This document shows, piece after piece, positions 40,766-51,314 of a DNA stretch of 64,000 nucleotides (the stretch's first letter is position 1; each line of letters opens with the position of its first letter). The notes beneath the pieces were generated by a model that saw only the letters and a program-made list of their open reading frames with translations, did no database searches and was not told the origin of the DNA. Source of the DNA: Janibacter cremeus. GTDB lineage: Bacteria > Actinomycetota > Actinomycetes > Actinomycetales > Dermatophilaceae. The DNA is taken from assembly GCF_029395675.1 (NCBI RefSeq), contig NZ_CP115184.1:2418001-2482000 (forward strand), read 5' to 3'. A program made the position numbers and the translations under genes.

Positions 40766-41527
40766 ATGGAAGCCACCGGCGTCACCGACGCGCGCCTGAG
40801 CCGTCTGCGGATCTGGAACCTCGCCCTCGCGGTCCTGCACGCTGCCCAAGCGGTCGGCGTGCTGGTCCTGGCCACCGACTTCGCCATCGGGGTCACCTCG
40901 CAGTACCCCCAGGGGCCACCGGGCACCGCGCCACCCGCGCCCGAGCACCTGTTCGATGTCCCGATCGGTCCGGCGATCGCGGTCTTCCTCGCCCTGGCCG
41001 CCGTGGACCACCTGCTGACCGGCACCCTGCTGCGCGGACGCTACGAGGCCGACCTGCGCGCCGGCGTGAACCGGTTCCGCTGGGTCGAGTACTCGGTCAG
41101 CGCGACACTGATGATCATCCTCATCGGCTTCTACACCGGCCTGACGGGGATCACCGAGGTCACCCTCATCATCGGGGCGAACGTCGCGATGATCCTCTTC
41201 GGCTGGCTGCAGGAGGTGATGAACCCTCCCGGACGGAGCCGTACGACGATGCTGCCCTTCTGGTTCGGCTGCATCGCCGGCGCGGCCCCGTGGGTCGCCA
41301 TCCTGACGAACACGCTCGGCGCCGCCGAGGTGCCCGGTTTCGTGCTCGGGATCATCGTCTCGCTGTTCATCTTCTTCATGAGCTTCGCCCTCAACCAGTG
41401 GCTGCAGTACCGGCGGCTGGGTCGCTGGGCCGACTACGCGTACGGCGAGAAGGCATACCTCGTCCTCAGTCTCGTGGCCAAGAGCGCGCTGGCATGGCAG
41501 ATCTTCGGCGGATCGCTCGCCGGCTGA
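40766..41527 (+). CDS. Heliorhodopsin
   Basis: Retinal protein of 253 residues with seven membrane helices, N-terminus inside as in the heliorhodopsin family. Key residues are visible: Lys239 in LSLVAKSALAWQIF for the retinal Schiff base, Glu108 in FRWVEYSVSATLMI as counterion, and His25 and His82 at the cytoplasmic-side positions usual for the family. The TM3 RWVEYSxSAxLM and TM7 AKSxLAWQ signatures are specific and separate it from type-1 rhodopsins. Heliorhodopsins do not pump; they are slow light sensors or enzyme partners. No retinal-forming gene (blh) or carotene cyclase is seen in the window. It may be cotranscribed with the two small genes upstream. Confidence 0.93.
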   Translation: MEATGVTDARLSRLRIWNLALAVLHAAQAVGVLVLATDFAIGVTSQYPQGPPGTAPPAPEHLFDVPIGPAIAVFLALAAVDHLLTGTLLRGRYEADLRAGVNRFRWVEYSVSATLMIILIGFYTGLTGITEVTLIIGANVAMILFGWLQEVMNPPGRSRTTMLPFWFGCIAGAAPWVAILTNTLGAAEVPGFVLGIIVSLFIFFMSFALNQWLQYRRLGRWADYAYGEKAYLVLSLVAKSALAWQIFGGSLAG

Positions 41528-41576
41528 CGTCGAGGACGACTGCGCCCTCCGACCAGCCCTCCCGAGGGGGGACGGC

Positions 41577-42386
41577 TCAGCTGAGGACGTCCTTGCGGGC
41601 GAAGTGGCGGTACCCCAGAGCGATGAAGACGGTGGCGTAGAGCAGGGCCCACAGCACTCCGGGCAGCAGGGCCGCGTAGTCGGGCTCGAGGGTGAAGAGA
41701 CCGATCCACTCCCGGGCGTAGTGGTTGGGCAGGGCCCGGCGGTAGTCCCCGAGGGCACTGAGGGCGTCCAGGATCGAGGAGACGATGGCCGCGAGCACGG
41801 CGACGCCGACGGCGGCCAACGGCGCGTCGGTGCGCACCCCCATCCAGAACGCGACGGCCGCGAAGGGCAGCTGGGCCACGAAGACGTATCCGGCACCCAC
41901 CGCGAGACGCGACAGCACCTCTCCCCAGGCCAGCGACCCGCCGACGCTCAACGACAGCGGGTCCCAGCCGTAGACCACCCCTCCCACGACCAGCACCCAC
42001 ACGAGCAGGAGGAGCACGGCCACGGCTGTCAGGGCCAGCCCGACGAGCAGCTTGCTCGTGAGCAACCTGGCACGCGGTACCGGGGCGATGAGGAGGTAGC
42101 GCAGCGAGGACCACGAGGCCTCCGCCGGCACCGGGTCGCCGACGAAGAGGGCCGCGAGGATGAGGATGAGCAGCTCGGCGGAGATGAGGAGCATGAAGAG
42201 CGCGAAGTTGGCTGCGCCCGTCGTGGCGAGATCGGAGAAGCTCTGCCCCTCGCTGTCACCGTTGCCCAGGGCGAACGCGGCGACGACGACGAGCGGGAGG
42301 ACGAGCAGGACGAGCAGTGCCCACCGGGTGCGGGGCCGGGTGACCTGTCGCCGCAGCTCGACGCGCAGGCTCAGGGGGCGGCTCAT
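41577..42386 (-). CDS. ABC-2 type transporter permease
   Basis: Membrane protein of 269 residues with six helices in ABC-2 permease order: an N-terminal amphipathic region (LRVELRRQVTRPRTRW), helix 1, a large gap, then paired helices ending in LLYATVFIALGYRHFARKDVL. SWSSLRYLLIAPVPRARLLTSKLLVGLAL is the typical coupling segment. It overlaps the fused hydrolase-ATPase gene by ATGA and is the obvious membrane partner of that ATPase. Exported substrate unknown. Confidence 0.87.
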   Translation of the reverse strand: MSRPLSLRVELRRQVTRPRTRWALLVLLVLPLVVVAAFALGNGDSEGQSFSDLATTGAANFALFMLLISAELLILILAALFVGDPVPAEASWSSLRYLLIAPVPRARLLTSKLLVGLALTAVAVLLLLVWVLVVGGVVYGWDPLSLSVGGSLAWGEVLSRLAVGAGYVFVAQLPFAAVAFWMGVRTDAPLAAVGVAVLAAIVSSILDALSALGDYRRALPNHYAREWIGLFTLEPDYAALLPGVLWALLYATVFIALGYRHFARKDVLS

Positions 42387-44992
42387 CGGGACCGCACCCT
42401 GTTGAGGTGGGATCCCTCGCCCGCCGCCGCGATGGTCGTCAGGAACACCGACTCGAGGGTGCGCCCCCCCGCGACGCCCAGCTCGTCCACCGAGCCGGTC
42501 ACCAGCACACGTCCTGCGTGCATGACGACGACGTGCGTGCAGGTCAGCTCGACCTCGGCCAGCAGGTGGCTGGAGATGACCACGGTGCGCCCACCTGCGG
42601 CGTACCGGGCCAGGATCGGTCGCATGGCGGCGATCTGCGGTGGGTCCAGACCGTTGGTGGGCTCGTCGAGGATGAGCACCTCGGGCATCCCGAGCATCGC
42701 CTGGGCGATGCCGAGGCGCTGGCGCATGCCGTGGCTGTAGGCCCGGACCGGACGGTCGATCGCATCGCCGAGCGCGGCGATCTCGAGCACCTCCGCCAGC
42801 CGGGACTCCTCGGCGGGGTTGCCGGTGGCCGCCCAGTAGGAGAGCAGGTTGGCCCGCCCGCTGAGATGGGGCAGGAAGCCGGGGCCCTCGACCAGCGCGC
42901 CGACCCGGCCCAGCACGACTGCTCCTGCCGTCACGGGGACCCCGAGGACGTGCACGCTCCCGGCGTCGGGGCGAATCAGCCCCATGACCATCCGGAGCGT
43001 CGTGGTCTTACCGGCACCGTTGGGCCCGAGGAGCCCGACGACCTGGCCCCGATCGGCCCGCCAGCTGACGTCGTCGACCGCGCGGTGACCGTCCGCGTAC
43101 TCCTTGACGAGCCCGTCGACGACGAGGGGTACGTCAGCGAGGTCCTCCCTCGGCGGGCGCCGCACACTGCGCTGCCGCAGGGCCGTGGCGCCGACCAGCA
43201 GGAGCAGCAGCGCCAGGGCGCCGGCCACCCCGAGCGTCTCGGCGTCCCAGACGCTGCCCGTGCTCACCGGCGCGCCACCGCCGGTCGGGAGGACCAGCGG
43301 ACCGGCCGCCTCCACCCGGTCGACCCGCACCTCGTCCGGCCCGGCGTAGGCCGCGTCCGTCGCCGTGACGAGCACCCGCCACGTCGACCCCGCCGGCATC
43401 TCCCAGGTGCCGCCGGGGAGGTCCACCGTCACCCGGGTGGGCGCGCCCGGATCGAGATCGACCTGCAGGGGCGCCACGAGACGTCGCGGCAGGACGGGGC
43501 TGCCGTTGCGCACCTGCCACAGCGACAGGAACAGCGTGCTGCTCGATCCGGTCGACGTGAGCTCCAGGTCGATACGTGGTCGGCCCACGACGAGGAGGTC
43601 CTCCTCGAGCGGGTCGGTGTCGAAGGCCACCGACTGACCCGGCAGCGCCGAGAGCGGATAGGTCGAGACGGTCGACGTCAGGGGGCCGAGCCCACCCTGT
43701 CCCGGGAGGACGGTCGTCGCCCGTGGAACTCCCCCGGGTGGATTGACCAGGGAAGTGGACGCCACCGGGGACAGCGCCAGCGCCTCGGTGTCAGCCGTCC
43801 CGTCCGCCGGGGGGCGGCTCGACGCCCCCACCACCTGCTCGTCATCCGCCTCGTCCGACGGTGACGGCGGCAGGGCGTAGCGGAAGGCCGCGACCGGCAA
43901 CGTCGCCTGCGTGACGGGCTCCTCCACCCGCAGCGTGCCCTCCAGCCAGGTCATCAGGTCCGCGGTCTGCTGCCGTTCCTGGTCGGACGCCTCGATCTGC
44001 CCGTCCTCGGTCGGCGGGCCACCACCGTCGCCGGAGCCGGCCGACCCGGAGTCGGTCGGTTGCGTAGGACCGTCGTGACCGCCGTTGAACCAGCTGACGG
44101 CGACGGGGACACCTGCCTCCTGCAGTGCCCGAGCGGTGGCTTCGGCCTGCTCGATCCCGAACAGGGTGTCCGACATGCCCTGCACGAGGTGGACCGGCGC
44201 CTCGATGTCGGCGAGCGTGGGAGCCGGGCTGTGGCGGCTGAGCATCTCGAGCAGGTCCGGGTGCGCGGCCCCGGTCTCCGCGGCCGTGACGAACAGCTCG
44301 CACTCCCGGGCAGCGAACCCCGCGCACGCCGGGTCAGCGTTGCCCCCGCCGCGGAAGGACCCCATGAGGAAGTTCGATGCCCACAGCGCCGTGAAGGGGC
44401 CGGGCTCCTCGAGCTCCGTCGCGGACTGGGGAAAGAAGGCGTCGGCCAGGTCGTGCCAGGTGATGGCGGCAACCACCGAGTCGATGCGCTGGTCCGCTCC
44501 CGCGGCCATGAGGGCCAGCGCGCCGCCGTAGCTGCCTCCGGCAACCGCGACCCTGGGGTCGCGCGGCCCATCCCGCCGCACCTGCGGTTGCTCCGCGATG
44601 AGGTCCACCAAGACCCGGGCATCGGCCACTTCGTAGTCGGGGTCGTTGAGGTGGACCGCCCCGCCGGAGTCGCCGAACCCCCGCGCGCTGTAGCCCACGA
44701 CGAGGTACCCCTGCTCCGCCAGGGCGTGTGCCCGGTCAGTCAGGTCGTCCTTGCTCCCGCCGAACCCGTGCGCGAGGAGCACCGCCTCGTGCGAGCGGTC
44801 GCGGCCCTCCGCGGGGTGGTAGACGTCGGCATCGAGGGTGACCTCGGAGCCATCCGGCTCCGCGCCGACCGGCACCGTCACCTGCTCCACGCGCACCTCG
44901 TCACCGGTGCCAGCGGGCGTCGCGGCAGCGGCCGGGGCCACGAGCACGCCGAGGACCGCGGCAGCGGCCAGCAGGCGTCGGGTGAGGTGCAT
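42383..44992 (-). CDS. Secreted S15/CocE-like hydrolase fused to ABC ATPase
   Basis: Protein of 869 residues spanning the membrane once. Order: signal peptide (1-25); exported alpha/beta hydrolase (to about 360) with GFGGSKDDL, nucleophile AGGSYGGALAL, and His in FNGGHDG; a beta-rich jelly-roll domain as in X-Pro dipeptidyl peptidase/cocaine esterase proteins (about 420-590); a membrane helix (LGVAGALALLLLLVGATAL); then a cytosolic ABC ATPase with Walker A GPNGAGKTTT, signature YSHGMRQRLGIAQ and Walker B VLILDEPTNGLD. GATATT just upstream suggests a leaderless start. One chain thus couples an outside hydrolase to an inside motor, with the permease made next. Confidence 0.88.
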   Translation of the reverse strand: MHLTRRLLAAAAVLGVLVAPAAAATPAGTGDEVRVEQVTVPVGAEPDGSEVTLDADVYHPAEGRDRSHEAVLLAHGFGGSKDDLTDRAHALAEQGYLVVGYSARGFGDSGGAVHLNDPDYEVADARVLVDLIAEQPQVRRDGPRDPRVAVAGGSYGGALALMAAGADQRIDSVVAAITWHDLADAFFPQSATELEEPGPFTALWASNFLMGSFRGGGNADPACAGFAARECELFVTAAETGAAHPDLLEMLSRHSPAPTLADIEAPVHLVQGMSDTLFGIEQAEATARALQEAGVPVAVSWFNGGHDGPTQPTDSGSAGSGDGGGPPTEDGQIEASDQERQQTADLMTWLEGTLRVEEPVTQATLPVAAFRYALPPSPSDEADDEQVVGASSRPPADGTADTEALALSPVASTSLVNPPGGVPRATTVLPGQGGLGPLTSTVSTYPLSALPGQSVAFDTDPLEEDLLVVGRPRIDLELTSTGSSSTLFLSLWQVRNGSPVLPRRLVAPLQVDLDPGAPTRVTVDLPGGTWEMPAGSTWRVLVTATDAAYAGPDEVRVDRVEAAGPLVLPTGGGAPVSTGSVWDAETLGVAGALALLLLLVGATALRQRSVRRPPREDLADVPLVVDGLVKEYADGHRAVDDVSWRADRGQVVGLLGPNGAGKTTTLRMVMGLIRPDAGSVHVLGVPVTAGAVVLGRVGALVEGPGFLPHLSGRANLLSYWAATGNPAEESRLAEVLEIAALGDAIDRPVRAYSHGMRQRLGIAQAMLGMPEVLILDEPTNGLDPPQIAAMRPILARYAAGGRTVVISSHLLAEVELTCTHVVVMHAGRVLVTGSVDELGVAGGRTLESVFLTTIAAAGEGSHLNRVRSR

Positions 44993-45049
44993 ACCCAAAT
45001 ATCGCAGGTGACCACGTGGTGGCACAGCCCACGTGCGGCGGCGTCACGC

Positions 45050-46246
45050 TCAGCTGTGCGCGTCCCGGAGCGGGATGGACGCGTCCCGCATGTCGGCCGT
45101 GGCCTCGCGCCCGACGCATGCGCGCAGGTGGTCGGTGGCGTCCCAGTCGTTGGTGTGCATGCCCGCCACGACCCGGCCGCCCGTGACCATCAGGGCGTTG
45201 AGCACGCGCGAGTCACGGTCACCGCGGACGACGACCTCGTCGCACCCGTCCGGGCCGAGGTGGCCCACGTACTCCATGCCCAGGTCGTACTGGTCGGTGA
45301 AGAAGTACGGCTGCCGGGCGTAGGGCTCCTGCCCGCCGAGCATGCTCCGGGCCGCGTGGCGCCCCTGCTGGATCGCGTTGTCCCAGTGCTCGACCCGGAT
45401 CCGACCCAGGCTCGGGTGATCGTGGCTGGCGACGTCCCCGGCGGCGTACACGTGCGGGTCGCTCGTGCGCAGCCGATCGTCGACGAGGATCCCGTCGTCG
45501 ACGTCCAGACCGGCACCCTCGGCGAGCGCCACGTCGGGCACGGCACCGATCGCGACGAGGACGAGGCCAGGGCTGACCTCGGTGCCGTCGGAGAGGACGG
45601 CGCGCGTCCTCCCCTTCTCGCGCTCGATGGTCTCCACCGTCGTGCTCGTGCGCAGGTCGACCCCGTGCTCGCGGTGCAGCCCGGCGAGGACCGCGGCCAT
45701 CTCCTCGCCGAGGGGCCCGGCCAGGGGCCGTGCGGCCGCCTCGACGACGGTGACCGTGCCGCCGGCCTGCCGGGCTGCGGACGCGACCTCCAAGCCGATC
45801 CAGCCGGCCCCGATGATCAGCAGGTGGCCGGTGAGGTTCCGGCGCAGCGCCTCCGACTCCTCGATCGTGCGCAGGTAGGCGAAGGGGGCCCCGGACTCGT
45901 CGACCATCGGCAGGTGGCGGGAGGTGGCTCCCGTGGCGATGAGCAGGTCGTCGTAGTCGACCTTCCGACCGTCGACGGCGAAGGTGCGTGCGGACAGGTC
46001 GAGGTCCGTGGCGGCCGAGCCGGTGATCAGCTCGACCCGGTGCTCCTCGTACCACCCGTCGTCCTTGACCGCGGCATCCGCGGCGGTGCCCGTGCGCAGG
46101 AGGATGTCCTTCGACAGCGGCGGGCGCTCGTAGGGCGCGTGCGGCTCCGCGCCGACGAGGACGATGTCGCCGTCGTATCCCTGCTCGCGCAGCTCGGCGG
46201 CGGCGCTGGCGCCGGCGAGGCCGGCACCGATGATCGCGATGGTCAT
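45050..46246 (-). CDS. FAD-dependent ferredoxin/rubredoxin reductase-type oxidoreductase
   Basis: NAD(P)H-dependent flavoprotein of 398 residues. It has FAD motif IAIIGAGLAGASAAAELRE, the conserved YERPPLSKDIL, the NAD motif LLIIGAGWIGLEVASAARQAGGTVTVVE and the second FAD motif DPHVYAAGDVASHDH. This layout is that of reductases feeding ferredoxin or rubredoxin for oxygenases and P450s. It is the last gene of the doxX-folE unit (ATGA overlap with folE), so it may serve redox repair or nitric oxide/oxidant defence under the divergent Cys-rich regulator. Confidence 0.9.
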   Translation of the reverse strand: MTIAIIGAGLAGASAAAELREQGYDGDIVLVGAEPHAPYERPPLSKDILLRTGTAADAAVKDDGWYEEHRVELITGSAATDLDLSARTFAVDGRKVDYDDLLIATGATSRHLPMVDESGAPFAYLRTIEESEALRRNLTGHLLIIGAGWIGLEVASAARQAGGTVTVVEAAARPLAGPLGEEMAAVLAGLHREHGVDLRTSTTVETIEREKGRTRAVLSDGTEVSPGLVLVAIGAVPDVALAEGAGLDVDDGILVDDRLRTSDPHVYAAGDVASHDHPSLGRIRVEHWDNAIQQGRHAARSMLGGQEPYARQPYFFTDQYDLGMEYVGHLGPDGCDEVVVRGDRDSRVLNALMVTGGRVVAGMHTNDWDATDHLRACVGREATADMRDASIPLRDAHS

Positions 46247-46881
46247 GGCGTGCTCCTGGTGAGTGCGAGGAACTCGGCGCGGCTGCGCGGATCTTCCCGG
46301 AGTCGGCCGAGGAGCGCTGAGGTGGTGGTGACCGTCCCTGCGACCATAGCGCCGCGCAGCGACATGCAGGAGTGCTCCGCCTCGACGACCACGCCGACGC
46401 CGCGGGGAGAGAGTGCCTCGTCGAGATGCGTGGCGACCTGCTGGGTGAGCCGCTCCTGCGTCTGCGGTCGTCGGGCGTACCAGTCGACCATCCGAGCAAA
46501 CTTCGACAACCCGAGGATCCGCTCCCCGGGCAGGTAGCCGACGTGGGCGACGCCGGTGAAGGGCAGGACGTGGTGCTCGCAGACGGACCGGACGGGGATG
46601 TCGCGCACGAGGACGAGCTCGTCGTAGCCCTCGTCGTTGGGGAAGGTCGTCAGCTCGAAGTCATCGCTGCTCGTCATCTCGATGAGCGCCCTGGCCATGC
46701 GGCGGGGCGTGCGGGCGAGGTGCTGGGAGGTGAGGTCGAGCCCGAGGGCGGCGAGCAGGTCGGCCGCGGCCGCCTCCGCCGCGGCCACGTCGACGGCCGG
46801 GCGGGAGCCCGCCACCTGCAGGTGAGGGCGCGTCACCCGACCGCCGATCGTGTCGGCCCGGGCGGACCCGAGGTGGCTCAT
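46243..46881 (-). CDS. folE: GTP cyclohydrolase I
   Basis: Enzyme of 212 residues converting GTP to dihydroneopterin triphosphate, the first step to folate or tetrahydrobiopterin. The zinc site is visible as Cys and two His in VRSVCEHHVLPFTGVAHVGYLP and a second Cys in EAEHSCMSLRGA; GLSKFARMVDWYARRPQTQERLT is the substrate-binding block. Being in an operon with DoxX and a flavin reductase and not with folP/folB suggests a second, conditionally expressed copy. The start MSHLGSARAD overlaps the doxX stop by ATGA. Confidence 0.92.
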   Translation of the reverse strand: MSHLGSARADTIGGRVTRPHLQVAGSRPAVDVAAAEAAAADLLAALGLDLTSQHLARTPRRMARALIEMTSSDDFELTTFPNDEGYDELVLVRDIPVRSVCEHHVLPFTGVAHVGYLPGERILGLSKFARMVDWYARRPQTQERLTQQVATHLDEALSPRGVGVVVEAEHSCMSLRGAMVAGTVTTTSALLGRLREDPRSRAEFLALTRSTP

Positions 46882-47306
46882 GTCGACTCGCCGCGGTCCG
46901 ACCACGCCAAGGCGGCGAGGGCGAGAGCGCCGACGAGCAGACCGAAGTCACGCAGGGCGACATCGTAGAAGCCGCTGAGGGTCAGCAGGTTGACGATGAT
47001 GCCCAGCAGCCAGCCGGCCACGAGCAGCGACCCGTACCGGGGGGCGAGTGCGACGACGATGCCGGCGACGATCTCGATGACGCCGACCGCGTACATCGCC
47101 TGCTGTGCGGTGCCGGGGACGATGCCATCGATCCACGGGGCGAGGTAGACCGGCCAGTCCGTGAGGAGCCCCACGAACTTGTCGAGCCCGAAGGCGATCG
47201 GGGCGAGCGTGAAGACGGTGCGCAGCAGGAGGTAGGCGCGCTCCGCCCCCTTCGTCGAGATCGGGGGTCCGGTGACGACGGGACGGTGGACGGTGGGGGT
47301 GGCCAT
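46878..47306 (-). CDS. DoxX-family membrane protein
   Basis: Membrane protein of 142 residues with four helices: LLLRTVFTLAPIAFGLDKF, YAVGVIEIVAGIVVALAPRYGSLLVAGWLLGIIVNLL and DFGLLVGALALAAL. It matches the DoxX/SURF4 plan with GLDKFVG near helix 1. DoxX proteins are tied to membrane oxidoreductases in oxidant stress. Strong ribosome site AGAAGGAG precedes the ATG. It is the first gene of the operon and lies directly behind a sigma-70-type promoter and an inverted repeat. Confidence 0.85.
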   Translation of the reverse strand: MATPTVHRPVVTGPPISTKGAERAYLLLRTVFTLAPIAFGLDKFVGLLTDWPVYLAPWIDGIVPGTAQQAMYAVGVIEIVAGIVVALAPRYGSLLVAGWLLGIIVNLLTLSGFYDVALRDFGLLVGALALAALAWSDRGEST

Positions 47307-47320
47307 GACCAACAACTCCT

Positions 47321-47371
47321 TCTAATCAAGAGATTCTTCGATCTTAGACCTCCTCGCCACTCTTGTGTCAA
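47321..47371 (-). promoter_or_regulatory. Promoter and candidate operator of the doxX-folE-reductase operon
   Basis: On the minus strand TTGACA (47371-47366), exactly 17 bases, then TCTAAG (47348-47343). An imperfect inverted repeat with outer half-sites TCTAA at 47321 and TTAGA at 47344 covers the -10 box and the start of transcription, a position suited to repression by the divergently encoded regulator. Confidence 0.6.
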
Positions 47372-47390
47372 TGGAGATGTGTTTTAGAAT
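47363..47390 (+). promoter_or_regulatory. Promoter of the Cys-rich regulator gene, likely leaderless
   Basis: TTGTGT at 47363 and TAGAAT at 47385 have a 16-bp spacer; the start codon begins 7 bases after the -10 box, so transcript and coding region probably start together. It overlaps the -35 box of the opposite promoter. Confidence 0.55.
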
Positions 47391-47396
47391 CAGGCC

Positions 47397-48083
47397 ATGA
47401 AGCTCAGCGCGCTGGCAGCCGGATTCGGGGCCCTCTCCGACGACACGCGACGCGCGCTCTACGAGTACGTCGCCGGCGAGCATGGACCGGTCAGTCGGGA
47501 GCAGGCCGCGACGGCGCTGGGGTTGCGCCCGCACAAGGTCAACTTCCACCTCGACCGCCTCGTCGAGGAGGGTCTCCTCGACGTCGAGTACCGGCGCCTG
47601 ACCGGTCGCACCGGCCCGGGCGCCGGTCGGCCGAGCAAGCTCTACCGCCGTTCGGACCAGGAGTTCAGCCTCTCGCTGCCACCGCGCCGTTACGACCTCG
47701 TCGGTGACATCCTCGCGGCCTCGGTCACCAAGGCAGGCGCGGGCGAGCCGCTGGAGGCCGCGCTGCGGTCATCGGCCCACGAGCACGGCGTGCAGGTCGG
47801 GCGCGCCGCACCGCACCATGACGAGGCGACGATCGAGGACCTCACCGCAGCGCTGGCCGAGCAGGGTTACGAGCCGGACGATCGGGAGGGCGTCGTCGAG
47901 CTGCACAACTGCCCCTTCGACACCCTGGCGAGCAAGCACACCGCGCTCGTCTGCGGGCTCAACGAGTCCTACGTCCAAGGGGTCGCTGACGGGATGGCCT
48001 GCGATCAGGCCGACGCCCGCCTCGAGCCGGGGGACGGCCGCTGCTGCGTCCGGGTACACCGCCGGATCGAGCCGGACGGCTGA
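47397..48083 (+). CDS. HTH regulator with conserved Cys set (SufR-like, probable Fe-S sensor)
   Basis: Regulator of 228 residues. Residues 1-95 are a winged helix: LSDDTRRALYEYVAG, SREQAATALGLRPHKVNFHLDRLVEEGLLDVEYRR and GAGRPSKLYRRS. The C-terminal part has five Cys at 172, 186, 202, 216 and 217, spaced C-x13-C-x15-C-x13-CC, like the C-x12-C-x13-C-x14-C set of SufR iron-sulfur regulators. It probably binds a cluster and senses oxidant, NO or iron. It faces the doxX-folE-reductase operon, whose promoter carries an inverted repeat, and is the likely repressor of both directions. Confidence 0.82.
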   Translation: MKLSALAAGFGALSDDTRRALYEYVAGEHGPVSREQAATALGLRPHKVNFHLDRLVEEGLLDVEYRRLTGRTGPGAGRPSKLYRRSDQEFSLSLPPRRYDLVGDILAASVTKAGAGEPLEAALRSSAHEHGVQVGRAAPHHDEATIEDLTAALAEQGYEPDDREGVVELHNCPFDTLASKHTALVCGLNESYVQGVADGMACDQADARLEPGDGRCCVRVHRRIEPDG

Positions 48084-48156
48084 ACCGCAGGCCCTTCCCC
48101 CGGGAGACTGCCGGCGGGGTCTGGACGTGACGCCCCACACCTAGTTGCATGGCTCC

Positions 48157-49802
<1,646 letters not shown>

Positions 49803-49806
<4 letters not shown>

Positions 49807-51290
49807 CGACGCCGACCGACGAGCCGGAGACCGTCGACGTCATCGTGCTCGGCGGGGGTCCCGTCGGAGAGAACCTCGCCCAGTACGCCATCGAGGACTC
49901 CGACCTGACGGCAGCGATCGTCGAGGTGGAGCGCTACGGCGGGGAGTGCTCGTACTGGGCATGCATCCCGAGCAAGGCGCTGCTGCGCCCGGCCCAGGTG
50001 GCGACGACGAGTGCCCACCTGCAGGGTCTCGTCCCGACGGACGTCGACCGCGAGGCGCTGCTCGCCCGCCGCGACGAGTGGGTCTCGCACTACGACGACT
50101 CCGGCCAGGCGGAGTGGGTCGAGGGCGCGGGGATCAGGCCCCTGCGCGGTCACGGCCGCCTCGTCGGCGAGCGCGAGATCGAGGTCGAGGGCGAGGGCGA
50201 AGGCGGTGCCCTGAGGTGCGACGAAGGAGCCTCGAAGGGGGGGACCCGCCGCCTGCGTGCCCGCCGCGCCGTGGTCATCGCCACGGGGAGCGAGCCGGTG
50301 ATCCCGCCGCCCTTCCGCGAGGCCCTCCCGTGGGGGTCGCGCGACGCGACCGGCGTCCGCGAGGTGCCCGACCGGATCGTGATCGTCGGCGGCGGGGTCG
50401 TCGCCTGCGAGGCCGCGACGTGGATGGCAGCGCTCGGCGCGCGGGTGACGATGCTCGTGCGCGGGCCGGGCCTGCTGGGGCGGATGGAGCCCTTCGCCGG
50501 GGAGGTGGTGACCGACTCCCTTCGCGCGAAGGGGGTGGACGTGCGCCTGTCCACCGAGGCCACCGAGTGCGGGCGACCGGAGGCGCGGGACACCGGCATC
50601 GGCCGGGTGCACGGTGGCCCGGTGCGCCTGACGACGGGCTCCGGGACCATCGAGGCGGACGAGGTGCTCGTGGCGACGGGACGCCGACCACGCCTCGGGG
50701 ACGTGGGGCTCGACGCGGTCGGGCTGACCGAGGACGACGTGACCGCCGGTCACCTCCCGGAGTGGCTGACCGTCGTGGGCGACGCCGGTGGCGGCCCGCC
50801 GCTGACCCACTGGGGCAAGTACCGCGCCCGGGTCGTGGGCGCGCGCATCGCCGCCGAGGCCGATGGGTCCCCGACCGAGCCGGACCCGGACGGGGTCCCC
50901 GTGCCGCAGGTGGTCTTCACCGACCCGCAAGTCGCTTCGGTCGGCATGACCGCCCGTGCCGCGGAGGAGGCCGGCCACGACGTGGTGACCAGCGAGGTGC
51001 CCTTCGGTGGCGCCGCTGGCGGGGCGCTCCTGCGTGACGACGCCTCCGGTCGCATGTCGATCGTCGTCGACCGGGCCACGGGCCGCCTGCTCGGGGCGAC
51101 CTTCGTCGGCACGGAGGCCGGCGAGCTGCTGCATGCCGCGACCATCGCGATCGTGGGTCGGGTGCCGGTCCATCTCCTGCGGCACGCGGTGCCCGCCTTC
51201 CCCACGGCGTCCGAGCTGTGGCTGCGCCTGCTCGAGCAGCTGCCACGCGACCTGCGCCGCGCACAGGTCCCCGACTCCTCTCCGGCGTGA
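49803..51290 (+). CDS. Pyridine nucleotide-disulfide oxidoreductase (dihydrolipoamide dehydrogenase-like)
   Basis: Flavoprotein of 495 residues starting at GTG inside the upstream stop. FAD motif [18 protein letters not shown], redox-active pair in [19 protein letters not shown] (Cys-x4-Cys), NAD motif [21 protein letters not shown] and the C-terminal dimer domain with [14 protein letters not shown]. The last His-x4-Glu of lipoamide dehydrogenases (HAHPTxxE) reads [11 protein letters not shown] here, so the His is shifted or changed and true lipoamide activity is doubtful. A Gly/Glu-rich insert lies near residues 125-145. Possibly a mycothione- or quinone-type reductase. Confidence 0.83.
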
Positions 51291-51314
51291 CCGCGCCCTC
51301 CCGACCGACCGCGG

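Noticed and set aside
45011..45035. Two CACGTG sites upstream of the hydrolase-ABC gene
   Set aside because: Such palindromes are frequent by chance in GC-rich DNA and the spacing fits no known operator.
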